From assembly GCA_965662645.1 (NCBI GenBank), contig CBFIII010000005.1, positions 60,048-124,047 on the forward strand: a DNA stretch of 64,000 nt, given 5' to 3'. The notes beneath the pieces are model-generated. The model had not been told where the DNA came from. It searched no databases and worked only from the letters and a program-made list of their open reading frames with translations. Of the stretch, positions 8,336-17,167 are shown one piece after another (positions within the stretch are counted from its first letter, which is position 1; every line of letters starts with the position of its first letter). The stretch comes from UBA5342 sp965662645 (GTDB taxonomy: Bacteria; Bacteroidota; Bacteroidia; Bacteroidales; UBA5342). The position numbers were made by a program, and so were the translations under genes.

Positions 8336-8596
8336 TTAGCCCACATAATGCAAGGAATCTCTAGGTCCGATAGGCAATCCTATCAACATCCAAATAATTA
8401 ACAAAACCGTCCATCCGAAGAAGGAAACAATAGAATAAGACAACATAATAGAAACCACCGTCACGATGCCTACTTTCTTGTCATATTGCTGAATAAAAGA
8501 AACAATAAGAGCAAATAGTGTGACAGGATGAGGTAACATATTGCCTCCCTTCTGCACCAACTTCAAAAAACGACTAACAAAGAATGTTTTGTACAT
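8336..8596 (-). pseudogene. internally deleted AbgT-family transporter remnant
   Basis: An 86-codon reading frame that joins the two ends of an AbgT-family (p-aminobenzoyl-glutamate type) transporter. The first ~37 residues match the family N terminus (GNMLPHPVTLFALIVSF); the rest matches the C terminus (YDKKVGIVTVVSIML, then FFGWTVLLIIWMLIGLPIGP). Members of this family normally have about 500 residues and a dozen membrane segments, so roughly 400 codons are missing while the frame remains open. Two of the original helices survive. It is best read as a decayed gene created by an in-frame internal deletion; expression as a two-helix membrane peptide is possible but unproven. Confidence 0.75.
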
Positions 8597-8622
8597 AATA
8601 CACTCCTATTCTTTTTATTGGA

Positions 8623-8782
8623 GTTGTTTAAAGTTGTCCATTAAAAAGACTTTCTCCTCCGCACACCCTTCACGTCTTCCGCACGTCTATGGAACAGGCT
8701 CTAAAAAGAAGCCTGCACTCTGGACTCATTTTCCTTTTAGGAATCAAGAGTCAATGCAGGCAAAAATTGGACTTTAAACAAC
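8623..8782. mobile_element. 160-bp inverted-repeat element, possible MITE or hairpin element
   Basis: GTTGTTTAAAGT (8623-8634) and ACTTTAAACAAC (8771-8782) form a perfect 12-bp inverted repeat, extended with a small gap by GTCCA and TGGAC. Inside lies a second hairpin, GCCTGCA (from 8711) pairing with TGCAGGC (to 8761). The element lies upstream of the AbgT remnant. No clear target duplication was found. Confidence 0.5.
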
Positions 8783-8862
8783 TTTATTAAGTAATAAGAA
8801 ACAAAAATACTTTTTTTAATGAAGATATCAAACATTAAAAAATTAGAGCTCAGACAAAACAA

Positions 8863-8893
8863 TTAAGATAATCTGCAGTTTATATTAAGATAT
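8863..8893 (+). repeat. 22-bp tandem repeat array, left part
   Basis: One complete unit (8863-8884, TTAAGATAATCTGCAGTTTA plus TA) and the first 9 bases of a second. The array resumes on the other side of the insertion element. Confidence 0.85.
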
Positions 8894-10206
8894 TGGTACG
8901 GTAAAGGGGCATCCTTTACAAAGTTAAATGCGCATCGTTTACACTTTTTTGAGCGACATTTGGAGTAAAAACTAAATGTTATGCCTTGGAAAGAACAAAC
9001 GACAATGGAACAAAAAGTAGCGTTTATTTGTGAATGGCGTACTGGAAAGTATAGCCTCACAGAGTTGTGTAAATCATTTGGGATATCGCGTCCCACTGCG
9101 TATAAATTGATTCATCGCTTTGAGCAAAAAGGGATGGAAGGGTTATTAGAAGAGCCTAAAAACTCACACCATCACCCGAATCAAACCAAGCCTGAAATTG
9201 AAGAGGCAATTTTAGATTTGAAGGAGAAATATTCACTTTGGGGAGCGAAGAAAATTCGTCGTTTATTGTTAAACGATTTTACCGAGCTCAAGGTCCCAAG
9301 TGTTGTTACAGTTCATAATATTTTGTCCAAAAATGGCTTAGTCAAAAAGCAAAAACGGTTTAAAAAAGTGAAGCCAGTCTTCCCTATTTTTGACCCTAAA
9401 GAATGTAATGAAGTATGGAGTGCAGACTACAAAGGAAAGTTCTTGATGGGCAATAAAATCTATTGCCATCCACTGACCATTGCAGACTCTAAAAGCCGTT
9501 TTTTGTTTGCAGCAAAAGGACATTACAACGAAACACTAAAAGAGGCTAAACAAGAGTTTACCAGGGTATTTAGGACCTATGGCATACCTAAGCAATTGCA
9601 TACCGACAATGGTTCTCCCTTTGGATCTGTGAGAGCTGTTCAACGCTTCACCAGGCTTTCGTATTGGTTCATAGAATTGGGAATAGAGCCCGTTTTTTCG
9701 GATCCAGCACACCCCGAACAGAATGGACGTCACGAACAAATGCATCGAGATCTTAAAGCAGCTTGCGCCAAACCTTCAGCATTCGATTTAAAGGCACAGC
9801 AGAGGCGTTTAAACAAGTTTATATACGAGTACAACAACATAACGTCCACACGAAGCATTAGAGATGGAAACGCCGGCTTCTGTGCATCAGTTTTCTTCAC
9901 GCCCATTCCCTGAAAAGATACCCTCTTTTGATTACGAACCAGAGATGAAAGTGTTGAAAGTAACACAAAATGGAGCCATACGATGGAGAGCCTATTACTG
10001 GGTATATTTAACGGCATCTTTAAAGGGCAAATATGTGGGAATGTTGGATATGGGAAACGGAATTTGGAGGGTATTCTATAGAAACGTATTTTTGGGGTAC
10101 TTCGATGAGAGCAATAGAAAAAATGGACAAACAGCAATAAGGCTAAGTCAAAATATAGTGTAAAATGCAATCTTTAACTTTTGTAAACTATGTGCCTTTA
10201 CGAACA
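8894..10206 (+). mobile_element. IS481-like insertion sequence
   Basis: Imperfect terminal inverted repeats of about 35 bp bound this ~1.3 kb element. The left end reads TGGTACGGTAAAGGGGCATC then TTTACAAAGTTAAA; the complement of the right end reads TGTTCGTAAAGGCACA then TTTACAAAAGTTAAA. It holds one transposase gene, broken by a frameshift. TAT on each side (8891-8893 and 10207-10209) is a plausible 3-bp target duplication. Removing the element and one TAT restores an exact 22-bp unit of the surrounding tandem array, which strongly supports the boundaries. Confidence 0.82.
8981..10163 (+). pseudogene. IS481-family transposase, frameshifted
   Basis: The N-terminal ~310 codons encode a helix-turn-helix (SLTELCKSFGISRPTAYKLI) and a DDE integrase core: Asp in VWSADYKGKF, Asp in HTDNGSPFG, Glu in PEQNGRHEQMHR. 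At about 9850 the frame changes: codons reading YNNI should continue RPHEALEMETPASV, which is found in the +1 frame, and the rest of the C-terminal domain (PRPFPEKIP-like, then GAIRW and GKYVGMLDMGNGIWRVFY) continues in that frame to 10163. A single extra base near 9849-9851 explains this. I see no slippery heptamer, so it is more likely a disabled transposase than programmed frameshifting, though a sequencing error is possible. Confidence 0.85.
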
Positions 10207-10398
10207 TATTTTGCAATTTATTTTAAGATAATCTGCAGTTCGTATTAAGATAATCTGCAGTTTGCATTAAGATATTCTTCAGTTTGCATTAAGATAATCT
10301 GCAGTTCATATTAAGATATTCTTCAGTTCTTATTAAGATATTCTTCAGTTGAAGATTAAGATAATCTGCAGTTCATATTAAGATAATCTGCAATTAAA
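10207..10398 (+). repeat. 22-bp tandem repeat array, right part
   Basis: About eight more head-to-tail units of 22 bp (one of 23). Each begins TTAAGATA. Two versions of the core occur: ATAATCTGCAGTT (with a PstI-like palindrome CTGCAG) and ATATTCTTCAGTT, in the order A A B A B B A A. The array ends about 55 bases before the start codon of the DUF4143 ATPase. It has no spacers and so is not a CRISPR. Confidence 0.88.
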
Positions 10399-10429
10399 TT
10401 GACAATCATCTTAAAAAGATATATTTTTG
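10399..10429 (+). promoter_or_regulatory. promoter of the DUF4143 ATPase gene
   Basis: TTG (10399-10401), 20 bases, then TATTTTTG (10422-10429): both boxes of the Bacteroidota promoter at the expected spacing, directly after the last repeat of the array and 25 bases before the ATG. Confidence 0.65.
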
Positions 10430-10453
10430 TTACAGATAAAAATCACTCTAATC

Positions 10454-11614
10454 ATGTGGATACATAGAAATTACATCGAAAAAATAGATGAAGCACTTAA
10501 AACGCGTCCTGTAATCATACTCACAGGCATACGCCAATCAGGCAAGAGTTCTCTATTGCAAAAATACATAAAAAAAGGAACGTATTACACCCTAGACAAT
10601 GTCACCACAGTAGAAGAAATTGAGAATAATGCAGCCTATTTTTTAGAAAAACAAACAGGGACAGTCATCATAGACGAAATACAATATGCCCCCAGTATCT
10701 TTAGAGACATCAAAATGATCGTAGATGCCAACCGCCAAGATTATGGTCGATGGGTACTCACAGGAAGTCAAGTATTTGGATTAATGAAAGGAGTTACTGA
10801 GTCTTTAGCAGGAAGAGCACGTATCCTACAACTGTGGCCACTAAGTTCCGACGAGCTGAATAACACCAAGTTACTAAAGAACAAAGCAGATATGCTATGG
10901 CGTGGTGGTTATCCCGAAGTATGGGCAGCCAATCTTAAAACAAAGGATTTCTTTACTGATTATATCCACACTTATTTAGAACGGGACATTAAAGACATCG
11001 TCAACGTCAGGAATATGCGTGACTATCGGCGTTTTCTGAATACCCTAGCCTTGCGTGCAGGTCAAATCATAAACTACACCAACATAGCGAACGACCTCAA
11101 TGTATCACTAAACACCATAAAAGAATGGTTAAGCACACTCGAAATTAGCGGGGTCATTTCATTGCTGCCACCCTACTATAGCAACTTAGGCAAACGCTTA
11201 ATAAAAGCGCCAAAGCTCTACTTTAATGACAATGGACTTTTGTGTCATTTGCTCAATATCCATTCGCTAGAAGCCTTAGAGGCTTCTCCACTCAACGGGG
11301 CTATCTGGGAAAACTTTGTATTTGTAGAATTAGCCAAAAATGAGTTTGAAGTGGGAAATAATCTCTTTTATCTAAGAGATCAAAATGCGGTAGAAATTGA
11401 CTTTATAGTGGAGCGCGACACTAAAACCTGGCTCATAGAAGCCAAGAACAATGAACGCCCCAACAAGAGTCGCTTAAACTTCAGAAAAATAGCCCCTCTT
11501 TTTGATAAAGAAGTAAACTGCGTGGTGGCTTGCCGCACCAGAGATCCCCTTAACCAAAGACTAAAGGATTATACCCTTTCAAATCCTTTGTTTGGTTTTA
11601 ATCTATTGAAGTAA
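10454..11614 (+). CDS. AAA-type ATPase with DUF4143 domain
   Basis: A protein of about 386 residues. The Walker A motif GIRQSGKSS lies near residue 30 and the Walker B motif TVIIDEIQYAP near 80, followed by LTGSQVFGLMKGVTESLAGR (sensor region). The C-terminal half matches DUF4143: a winged-helix-like middle part (YTNIANDLNVSLNTIKEWLSTLE) and a restriction-nuclease-like end with AVEIDFIVE and LIEAKN, in which the acidic and lysine residues of a PD-(D/E)xK fold can be seen. Such ATPases are very common in Bacteroidota, often in many copies, with no firmly established role. The ATG at 10454 follows a well-formed promoter. The tandem array immediately upstream may be its control region. Confidence 0.9.
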   Translation: MWIHRNYIEKIDEALKTRPVIILTGIRQSGKSSLLQKYIKKGTYYTLDNVTTVEEIENNAAYFLEKQTGTVIIDEIQYAPSIFRDIKMIVDANRQDYGRWVLTGSQVFGLMKGVTESLAGRARILQLWPLSSDELNNTKLLKNKADMLWRGGYPEVWAANLKTKDFFTDYIHTYLERDIKDIVNVRNMRDYRRFLNTLALRAGQIINYTNIANDLNVSLNTIKEWLSTLEISGVISLLPPYYSNLGKRLIKAPKLYFNDNGLLCHLLNIHSLEALEASPLNGAIWENFVFVELAKNEFEVGNNLFYLRDQNAVEIDFIVERDTKTWLIEAKNNERPNKSRLNFRKIAPLFDKEVNCVVACRTRDPLNQRLKDYTLSNPLFGFNLLK

Positions 11615-11620
11615 AAACAA

Positions 11621-11652
11621 AAGAGGCTGAATCTACAACGACTCAGCCTCTT
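11621..11652. terminator. terminator between convergent genes
   Basis: AAGAGGCTGA, 12-base loop, TCAGCCTCTT. On the minus strand the stem is followed by TTGTTTTTAC, so it ends the nuclease transcript; it can also serve the ATPase gene on the plus strand. Confidence 0.8.
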
Positions 11653-11673
11653 CTATATCTTATTTTATTCTCC

Positions 11674-13272
11674 TTACGGCTTTAGCAAAGTACTCGTCTG
11701 CACCCCCTGACCAGCATCATAGCGTAACAGATAAAAACCCGAAGACCATGTAGAAATATCAAGCAAACAATTGGCCTCTACGGCAGGATAGCTCATCAGA
11801 ACTCGTCCCGAAAGCGTCATGACCTCTAGATCATTCACCGCCGCTGAGATTGAAAATGACTGTGTAGCTGGATTTGGGTACACATTTATCACGGTCTTTT
11901 CAGCTTGCGCTAATGACGCACTCGTTTCACCCGTCAAACTCACATTGTCAACTTCCCAAGTGGTACCATTAGTAGCATCAGAACGATGAACAAAAGCAAA
12001 ATAAACAGCTTCGCCAGTAATACCTGTAACATCAGCTTGACCATCTACCCATACCCATTGAGCACTTCCCAACATTAAATCATCTACCGAAGTAATACGT
12101 GTCCAATCATTAACATCTATCGTTGTGCCATCAAAAGAACTTGAATAATACAAGGCAAATTGGCCATCACCCGTAGCTGCTACAGTCTGATTAGATGCAT
12201 AAGAAGTTACTTCAAAATCAAACACTTCATTATCTATAGCATCCATATCTACAGCAGGGGTCACCAACCATGATTCGTTAATCCCTTTACCGTAGGTATT
12301 AATTGCGGCATAAGATCTCTCCTTATAAGTAGCTTGTCCCCAAGCTGTAGCCCCTGAAACTTGCACCACAGTACAACCATCTAAATCATCATCAAACGTC
12401 AGATTCAAGCCCACAGATTCCTCTGAATCTACAGTATCACTAGGCTCAGTAGTGCCAGTGGTATCTGCCACTTCACCGTTCCAAACAGAATCAACATATT
12501 CAGGATGATCAATAAAGGGATTACGGTTGTGTTGCCAATCCTCATAAATAACATCATTACGTTCGGTCTCCTTATCACTCACAGGATCCGCCTCATGCCA
12601 ACGTTTCAACATGGTTAAAGCCCAATCTTTAGGTTCAGCTCCATCGACCATACCGCTACCAGACCAAGAATCATCCTCGCCATAATAACGCGTAGCCATG
12701 TAAAAATAAGCACGTGCAAAATCCCCTTTGTATTCATCAATAGGTTCGAAAACAGTACCCGAATAACCATCGGTAACACAAGGTCCTAACTTACAACCAT
12801 TCGTAGAAGTCCAAGTAGGATTATCCACCTCGCCATAAGGATAGTTACTTCGCTTTCCATTGACATAACCATCCGTTGGAACAATGTGAAAAATATCCGA
12901 CACCATAGGAGAACCTTCGTTAAACCAACTTTTAGGAAAGGAGTGTTCTCTATTATAGCAATCCCCTTCGCCACTATAACCAGCACTACCACATTGATTG
13001 GTACTATATGTATAAGTATAAGATGACGTACCATCAGGCACATCAGAATACATATCCCAGATAGTGCCGTCAGCTTTGCGATCGGTATACTCATATGCCA
13101 TCCACAGACCAGGAGTATAAGATAATACCGTATGACCATCAATAATATCATGCAAAGCTGCCTTGAGATTCTCTCCTGTCAGTCCATCAGCAGCATCGTA
13201 ATAACCACTTGGTACTTGTCCCCACATTCCTGCTGAAATCAACAACAGAATCAGTGTTAATTGTTTTCTCAT
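11674..13272 (-). CDS. secreted endonuclease I-family nuclease with T9SS sorting tail
   Basis: Predicted extracellular nuclease of about 532 residues. The ATG at 13272 begins a signal peptide (MRKQLTLILLLISAGMWGQ). Residues ~25-260 match the endonuclease I (EndA/NucM) family: CYNREHSFPKSWF holds the metal-binding/catalytic region, followed by DIFHIVPTDGYVNGKRSNYPYG and HNRNPFIDHPEY. A carbohydrate-binding-like beta-sandwich of the choice-of-anchor/cleaved-adhesin type follows (~290-440). The C terminus (INVYPNPATQSFSI ... SSGFYLLRYDAG) is a type A T9SS sorting domain, so it is exported by the SprA system. It is the last gene of a run with the EEP nuclease 25 bases upstream. Confidence 0.9.
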   Translation of the reverse strand: MRKQLTLILLLISAGMWGQVPSGYYDAADGLTGENLKAALHDIIDGHTVLSYTPGLWMAYEYTDRKADGTIWDMYSDVPDGTSSYTYTYSTNQCGSAGYSGEGDCYNREHSFPKSWFNEGSPMVSDIFHIVPTDGYVNGKRSNYPYGEVDNPTWTSTNGCKLGPCVTDGYSGTVFEPIDEYKGDFARAYFYMATRYYGEDDSWSGSGMVDGAEPKDWALTMLKRWHEADPVSDKETERNDVIYEDWQHNRNPFIDHPEYVDSVWNGEVADTTGTTEPSDTVDSEESVGLNLTFDDDLDGCTVVQVSGATAWGQATYKERSYAAINTYGKGINESWLVTPAVDMDAIDNEVFDFEVTSYASNQTVAATGDGQFALYYSSSFDGTTIDVNDWTRITSVDDLMLGSAQWVWVDGQADVTGITGEAVYFAFVHRSDATNGTTWEVDNVSLTGETSASLAQAEKTVINVYPNPATQSFSISAAVNDLEVMTLSGRVLMSYPAVEANCLLDISTWSSGFYLLRYDAGQGVQTSTLLKP

Positions 13273-13297
13273 TTTAAAATAAGTTAATTTCAAAAAA

Positions 13298-15154
13298 TTA
13301 TTGAATGATAAATTTATAACTTAACAACTGATCCTCTGATAAACCATTTAGAATATAAACCGAGGACAGAAATGATGAAACATCAATACGCTGATTAACA
13401 TTCATCTGTGATGAAGAGAAGACACACTGTCCTGCTAGATTTATGATTTTGAGGTTACTCGCCTGAGCCAACATTTCTAAATATTTTTCTGACGGATGAT
13501 AAATGACATTAAGATGTTTATCCTCATCATTATAAAGATCAAAAATAGAAGTCGCCACAGAACCAAAAGTAAGAGGACTAACACCAGTACAATAATAAGT
13601 TTCTTGCGCATCAAACGTAGTATTTCCATTATAAATGCGATAATGAACAGCTAAAGAATCATTAAGAACAAAAGCAGCACCATACACAGGAAGTATAACC
13701 AATCTAAGCGCCTCATCAATAGCATCATTATAAGTTAGGAACGTACTATTATACTTTCCATCTCTTCCATCAAAATTACCAAAATTAGCATTAGATCCAT
13801 AATAAGTCTCAGAGTTAGAATAAGTACTGGTATTGGGTAATCCTTGTGCATTTACATAGTCCACAATAGATTGATAATCGGCAGTATTAAGCAGAATAGA
13901 AGAAACAGGTTTATCTTCTAACACAATAGGAGAAATACGAATTCCCACAGGACGATGATCCGACATATCAGCATCATAAACAGCACTCGTCACCAGACTA
14001 TCAATCTTTATCGTTTGGCAATCGTAATGATCAAATAATTCATTGGTCACCAAGATATGATCCATATGTGACGGCCAACCTGGATAAGACCAATTACTTG
14101 TGGGTCCCTGACTGATGCTCATATCAGCAAACTCAAAATTAGTAACATCATCAATAAAAACTTGAAAAACATTATTAGCACTAACATCTTCTAATACGTC
14201 ATTAAAATCGCCCACTACAATCACTGCATCATTAGGATGATAAGTGTCAATATAAGTTTTTAATTTGGCGGAAGCCCTAAGTCTCCTATATTCCTCATCA
14301 CTATCATTCGACGTATCTAAGGTACCATCACCACAACACTTAAAGTGATTATTGATGATATGATACTCTTGATCCTCGTATTCTATATCAATCACTAAAG
14401 GAGGACGCGGAAATTCCACATTATCAGAAGCATAAATCATATAAGACTTCTTCAACTGCACGGTAGAACGCTTATAAATAAAACCCAAAGCAGCAAAATC
14501 AGACGAAGCCACCACGTAATCATAATCATCCAGTTGATTGATCATATTAGCAAACTGCACCGTATCATCAATTTCCTGAACTGCAATCACTTCAGCATCT
14601 AGAGCAAGGATGGCCTCTTTTACCTTAGCTATGGTTACATTCAAATTTTTAGGAAAATGTTCTATATTCCACGTTATCACATCCAAAGTAGAATCGGTAC
14701 CATACGACAAATTGCCCAAGACATCAGAAGGAGGTGTAGGCATCACCACTTGCGTAAACGTTAGAGGAGATACATCCGTACAAAGGAAACTCAGCTCCCT
14801 AACACTAACTTGCCCATTATATGTTTTATAGGTAATCTGAAAAGTATCATTCTCAACCAATGCAGGATATTTAGCAGGCAAAAAAGCCTGAGTAAGTGCC
14901 GCCTCTATAGCCTCTCCTGATGAAGCAAAAGAATCATTATAAGCTCCATCATTTATATCGAAATTTTTATATTTCACCGACGCCCCATAATAGTTTTCAT
15001 CAATAGAAGAAACTGTTCCAGTAAACAACGAATTATCATTAACATAAGTGACTATCGTTTGATAATCGGCTTCTACCATGGTATAAACAGTAAGCGATTG
15101 CCCAACGACTACCGCTGATATAAACAGGAGTATGAGAATTATTGTATTTTTCAT
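13298..15154 (-). CDS. secreted endonuclease/exonuclease/phosphatase (EEP) protein with two copies of a repeated module
   Basis: About 618 residues. A signal peptide (MKNTIILILLFISAVVVGQS) is followed by module 1 (~30-133), an EEP catalytic domain (~155-405) and module 2 (~420-525). The EEP domain shows DVITWNIEHFP, EVIAVQEIDD (metal-binding Glu), VVVGDFNDVL, SHMDHILVT and DMSDHRPVGI (catalytic Asp-His). EEP enzymes are Mg-dependent nucleases or phosphatases. The two modules share DYQ(T/S)IVxYVN, YYG, NFDxxDGxYN, AIxxAL and CTxVSPLTF. The C-terminal ~70 residues look like a diverged T9SS type A tail (NVIYHPSEKY instead of YPNP). The ATG at 15154 is chosen for the signal peptide. It sits between the two endonuclease I genes, consistent with joint nucleic acid digestion. 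Confidence 0.88.
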   Translation of the reverse strand: MKNTIILILLFISAVVVGQSLTVYTMVEADYQTIVTYVNDNSLFTGTVSSIDENYYGASVKYKNFDINDGAYNDSFASSGEAIEAALTQAFLPAKYPALVENDTFQITYKTYNGQVSVRELSFLCTDVSPLTFTQVVMPTPPSDVLGNLSYGTDSTLDVITWNIEHFPKNLNVTIAKVKEAILALDAEVIAVQEIDDTVQFANMINQLDDYDYVVASSDFAALGFIYKRSTVQLKKSYMIYASDNVEFPRPPLVIDIEYEDQEYHIINNHFKCCGDGTLDTSNDSDEEYRRLRASAKLKTYIDTYHPNDAVIVVGDFNDVLEDVSANNVFQVFIDDVTNFEFADMSISQGPTSNWSYPGWPSHMDHILVTNELFDHYDCQTIKIDSLVTSAVYDADMSDHRPVGIRISPIVLEDKPVSSILLNTADYQSIVDYVNAQGLPNTSTYSNSETYYGSNANFGNFDGRDGKYNSTFLTYNDAIDEALRLVILPVYGAAFVLNDSLAVHYRIYNGNTTFDAQETYYCTGVSPLTFGSVATSIFDLYNDEDKHLNVIYHPSEKYLEMLAQASNLKIINLAGQCVFSSSQMNVNQRIDVSSFLSSVYILNGLSEDQLLSYKFIIQ

Positions 15155-15201
15155 AAGTAAAGAATATATTTTTGTATTTAAAGGCACGTCAATCAGTAGA
15201 T

Positions 15202-17085
15202 TTATTCTATCACAATATTACGTGTCGATATTATAGCATCACCAATAATCTGCAATAAATAATGGCCTGAAGGAAGTGCTGACACATCAAGTTGACAAGT
15301 TTTTACATTCGACACAGAGGATGATTCAATAAGTTGTCCAGAGATAGTAAACACATTCAAGACAGACACAGGTTCCTCTGAAATAACATTAATAATTCCA
15401 GAATGAGCAGGTATTGGATAAACTTGAACGTTTGACTCGTCTTCTACCTCAAACAAAGCTGACGTTGTTCCATAATTAACCCAAGAAATATCTTGCACCA
15501 CGATTTGGTAATTACTAGAATATTGGGAAATAATACAAGCCAAATCTACCGTATTCGTAGGAATAGTTGCACCCACCAGAGTTGCACCATAGCTTAAATA
15601 CATAGAAATACTGCTTGTCCCTTGCTTAATAGTATAAGTTTTACTGTTAGCAAATGTGCCACTTTCTTCGAATGTAACATCCTCAAAAAGCACGAACATA
15701 CCTTCATAATCTTCGCCCACCTCAGCTATAGAAATGGTCTTAGGTGTTTGTTTACCCACTGGTCCACAATTCTGGAAATAAGCAATATTTTGGAGCTCTG
15801 TCAAATTATTATACTCAGTAACAGTAGCTGTAAGTAGAACAGAATCGCCTACGTTACCTCTAAGAGCATCGCCATAAAGCAAAACTCCACTTCTAGGTGA
15901 TGAGGACGACTGTACATAATATTGACTCCCTAAGTCGGCCGTCACAACACCTGTAATAGATACCTTCTGCCCTACTAATGGAGAAGCATCTGCTGTACCT
16001 TGAACCTCTGAAATAGGAATAGTTTCTATTCCTTGTTTAGGATATTTTAGCGTAGCATACAAGGTGTCAGATACCTGATCAGCAAAAGCTACAATTTTAA
16101 TATGAGCTATACCATCTACATCTAGTAATGGCACAAAATTAACTTCAAAATCAGATGTCGCAGATGATGCATTAGGTGCTTCGTTAGTCGTCTCAAAGCT
16201 ATCACCCCATAATAATTTGGCTGAAGTAGCTCCAGTCAATTTAGCACTAAATGACACTTGTTCCCCTTCTATAGGGATGTTTGGATTAACCATTACATCA
16301 CCTATGGTAAGACCTGATAAACTTTCATCAGCCCAAATAAGATCAGCAAATCCAGGATTATCAATAAAAGGATTTCGATTGCCCTGATATTCAAAAACGC
16401 GTTCATTACGACGACGTTCAAAATCAGTAGGAGGATATGCTCTATTCCACTTCAATAAAGTAGAGAGTTTTCCATGTTCAGCCACTGAAGAAGAAGAGGT
16501 GTTGACTCTATCGACAACTTCAAAATCGAGCTCTCCATTGTCACCCTCATAGCGGACAGCCATATACAAGATAGTGCGTGCAATGATACCTTTATCTCTG
16601 TCAGCAGGTTCAAACTTCATTTCACTTTCATTGTAATAAGCATCAGCCTCTTCGATATAGGTACCACCAGTCACTTCATCAAAGTCAAAGTTACTACGTG
16701 CAATATTGGTTGAAGCATCAGCAGCGTGTAAGTTATGTCCATCACCAGTCATAGGGTTTATTTCTCTAAAATCGCCATGTGAAGCGGCCCATATATGCTC
16801 TTTGTTTGACTTATCTCCACCTGTTCCCCAAGACAATTTACTCACCGAACGATTGGTATAAAGCTGAATAAAATTATCACTATTTTCCGGATCCTCATCA
16901 GCATAATTCAAAATATACTTAGCGTTAGCATAGCCATAATCGAGGTGTTTATCAATGATCTGATGCAAAGCACTTTTCAAAGCATCACCTTTTAATCCCT
17001 CTGTACCATTATAGTAACCTACAGACTGTGCACCAAGCGAAACGACTGCAACAAAAGCAAAAACAAAAGAGAAAAGTTTCTTCAT
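15202..17085 (-). CDS. secreted endonuclease I-family nuclease with OB-fold domain and T9SS tail
   Basis: About 627 residues. Signal peptide MKKLFSFVFAFVAVVSLGAQ; endonuclease I domain (~20-265) with NKEHIWAASHG, GDGHNLHAADAS, RSNFDFDEV and GNRNPFIDNPGF. A short beta domain follows, then an OB-fold resembling those of the YhcR/ExeM-type extracellular nucleases (~330-450: LVGQKVSITGVVTADLG, YYVQ, GDSVLLTATVTEYNNLTELQN). The C terminus VQVYPIPAHSG ... LPSGHYLLQIIG is a T9SS type A tail. The protein should cut DNA or RNA outside the cell. It lies downstream of the receptor/lipoprotein pair and 47 bases upstream of the EEP gene. A weak terminator-like hairpin precedes it, so it may have its own promoter. 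Confidence 0.9.
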   Translation of the reverse strand: MKKLFSFVFAFVAVVSLGAQSVGYYNGTEGLKGDALKSALHQIIDKHLDYGYANAKYILNYADEDPENSDNFIQLYTNRSVSKLSWGTGGDKSNKEHIWAASHGDFREINPMTGDGHNLHAADASTNIARSNFDFDEVTGGTYIEEADAYYNESEMKFEPADRDKGIIARTILYMAVRYEGDNGELDFEVVDRVNTSSSSVAEHGKLSTLLKWNRAYPPTDFERRRNERVFEYQGNRNPFIDNPGFADLIWADESLSGLTIGDVMVNPNIPIEGEQVSFSAKLTGATSAKLLWGDSFETTNEAPNASSATSDFEVNFVPLLDVDGIAHIKIVAFADQVSDTLYATLKYPKQGIETIPISEVQGTADASPLVGQKVSITGVVTADLGSQYYVQSSSSPRSGVLLYGDALRGNVGDSVLLTATVTEYNNLTELQNIAYFQNCGPVGKQTPKTISIAEVGEDYEGMFVLFEDVTFEESGTFANSKTYTIKQGTSSISMYLSYGATLVGATIPTNTVDLACIISQYSSNYQIVVQDISWVNYGTTSALFEVEDESNVQVYPIPAHSGIINVISEEPVSVLNVFTISGQLIESSSVSNVKTCQLDVSALPSGHYLLQIIGDAIISTRNIVIE

Positions 17086-17116
17086 ACAATACACATTTAG
17101 GTTTCATAAAGTCTAA

Positions 17117-17144
17117 AAGAGGCTACCAAAATAGGCAGCCTCTT
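17117..17144 (-). terminator. hairpin after the lipoprotein gene
   Basis: AAGAGGCT ... AGCCTCTT with an inner CC/GG pair gives an 8-10 bp stem between the lipoprotein and the endonuclease gene. On the minus strand only a short T run follows, so termination may be partial. Confidence 0.55.
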
Positions 17145-17167
17145 CAGACATATTAAGCTATAAAAAG

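Noticed and set aside
9845..9865. Programmed ribosomal frameshift in the transposase
   Set aside because: There is no A-rich slippery heptamer or downstream structure, and IS481 transposases are normally made from one frame. Treated as a mutation or sequencing error.
10207..10398. CRISPR-like repeat array
   Set aside because: Units are directly contiguous at 22 bp with no spacers, and no cas genes are present.
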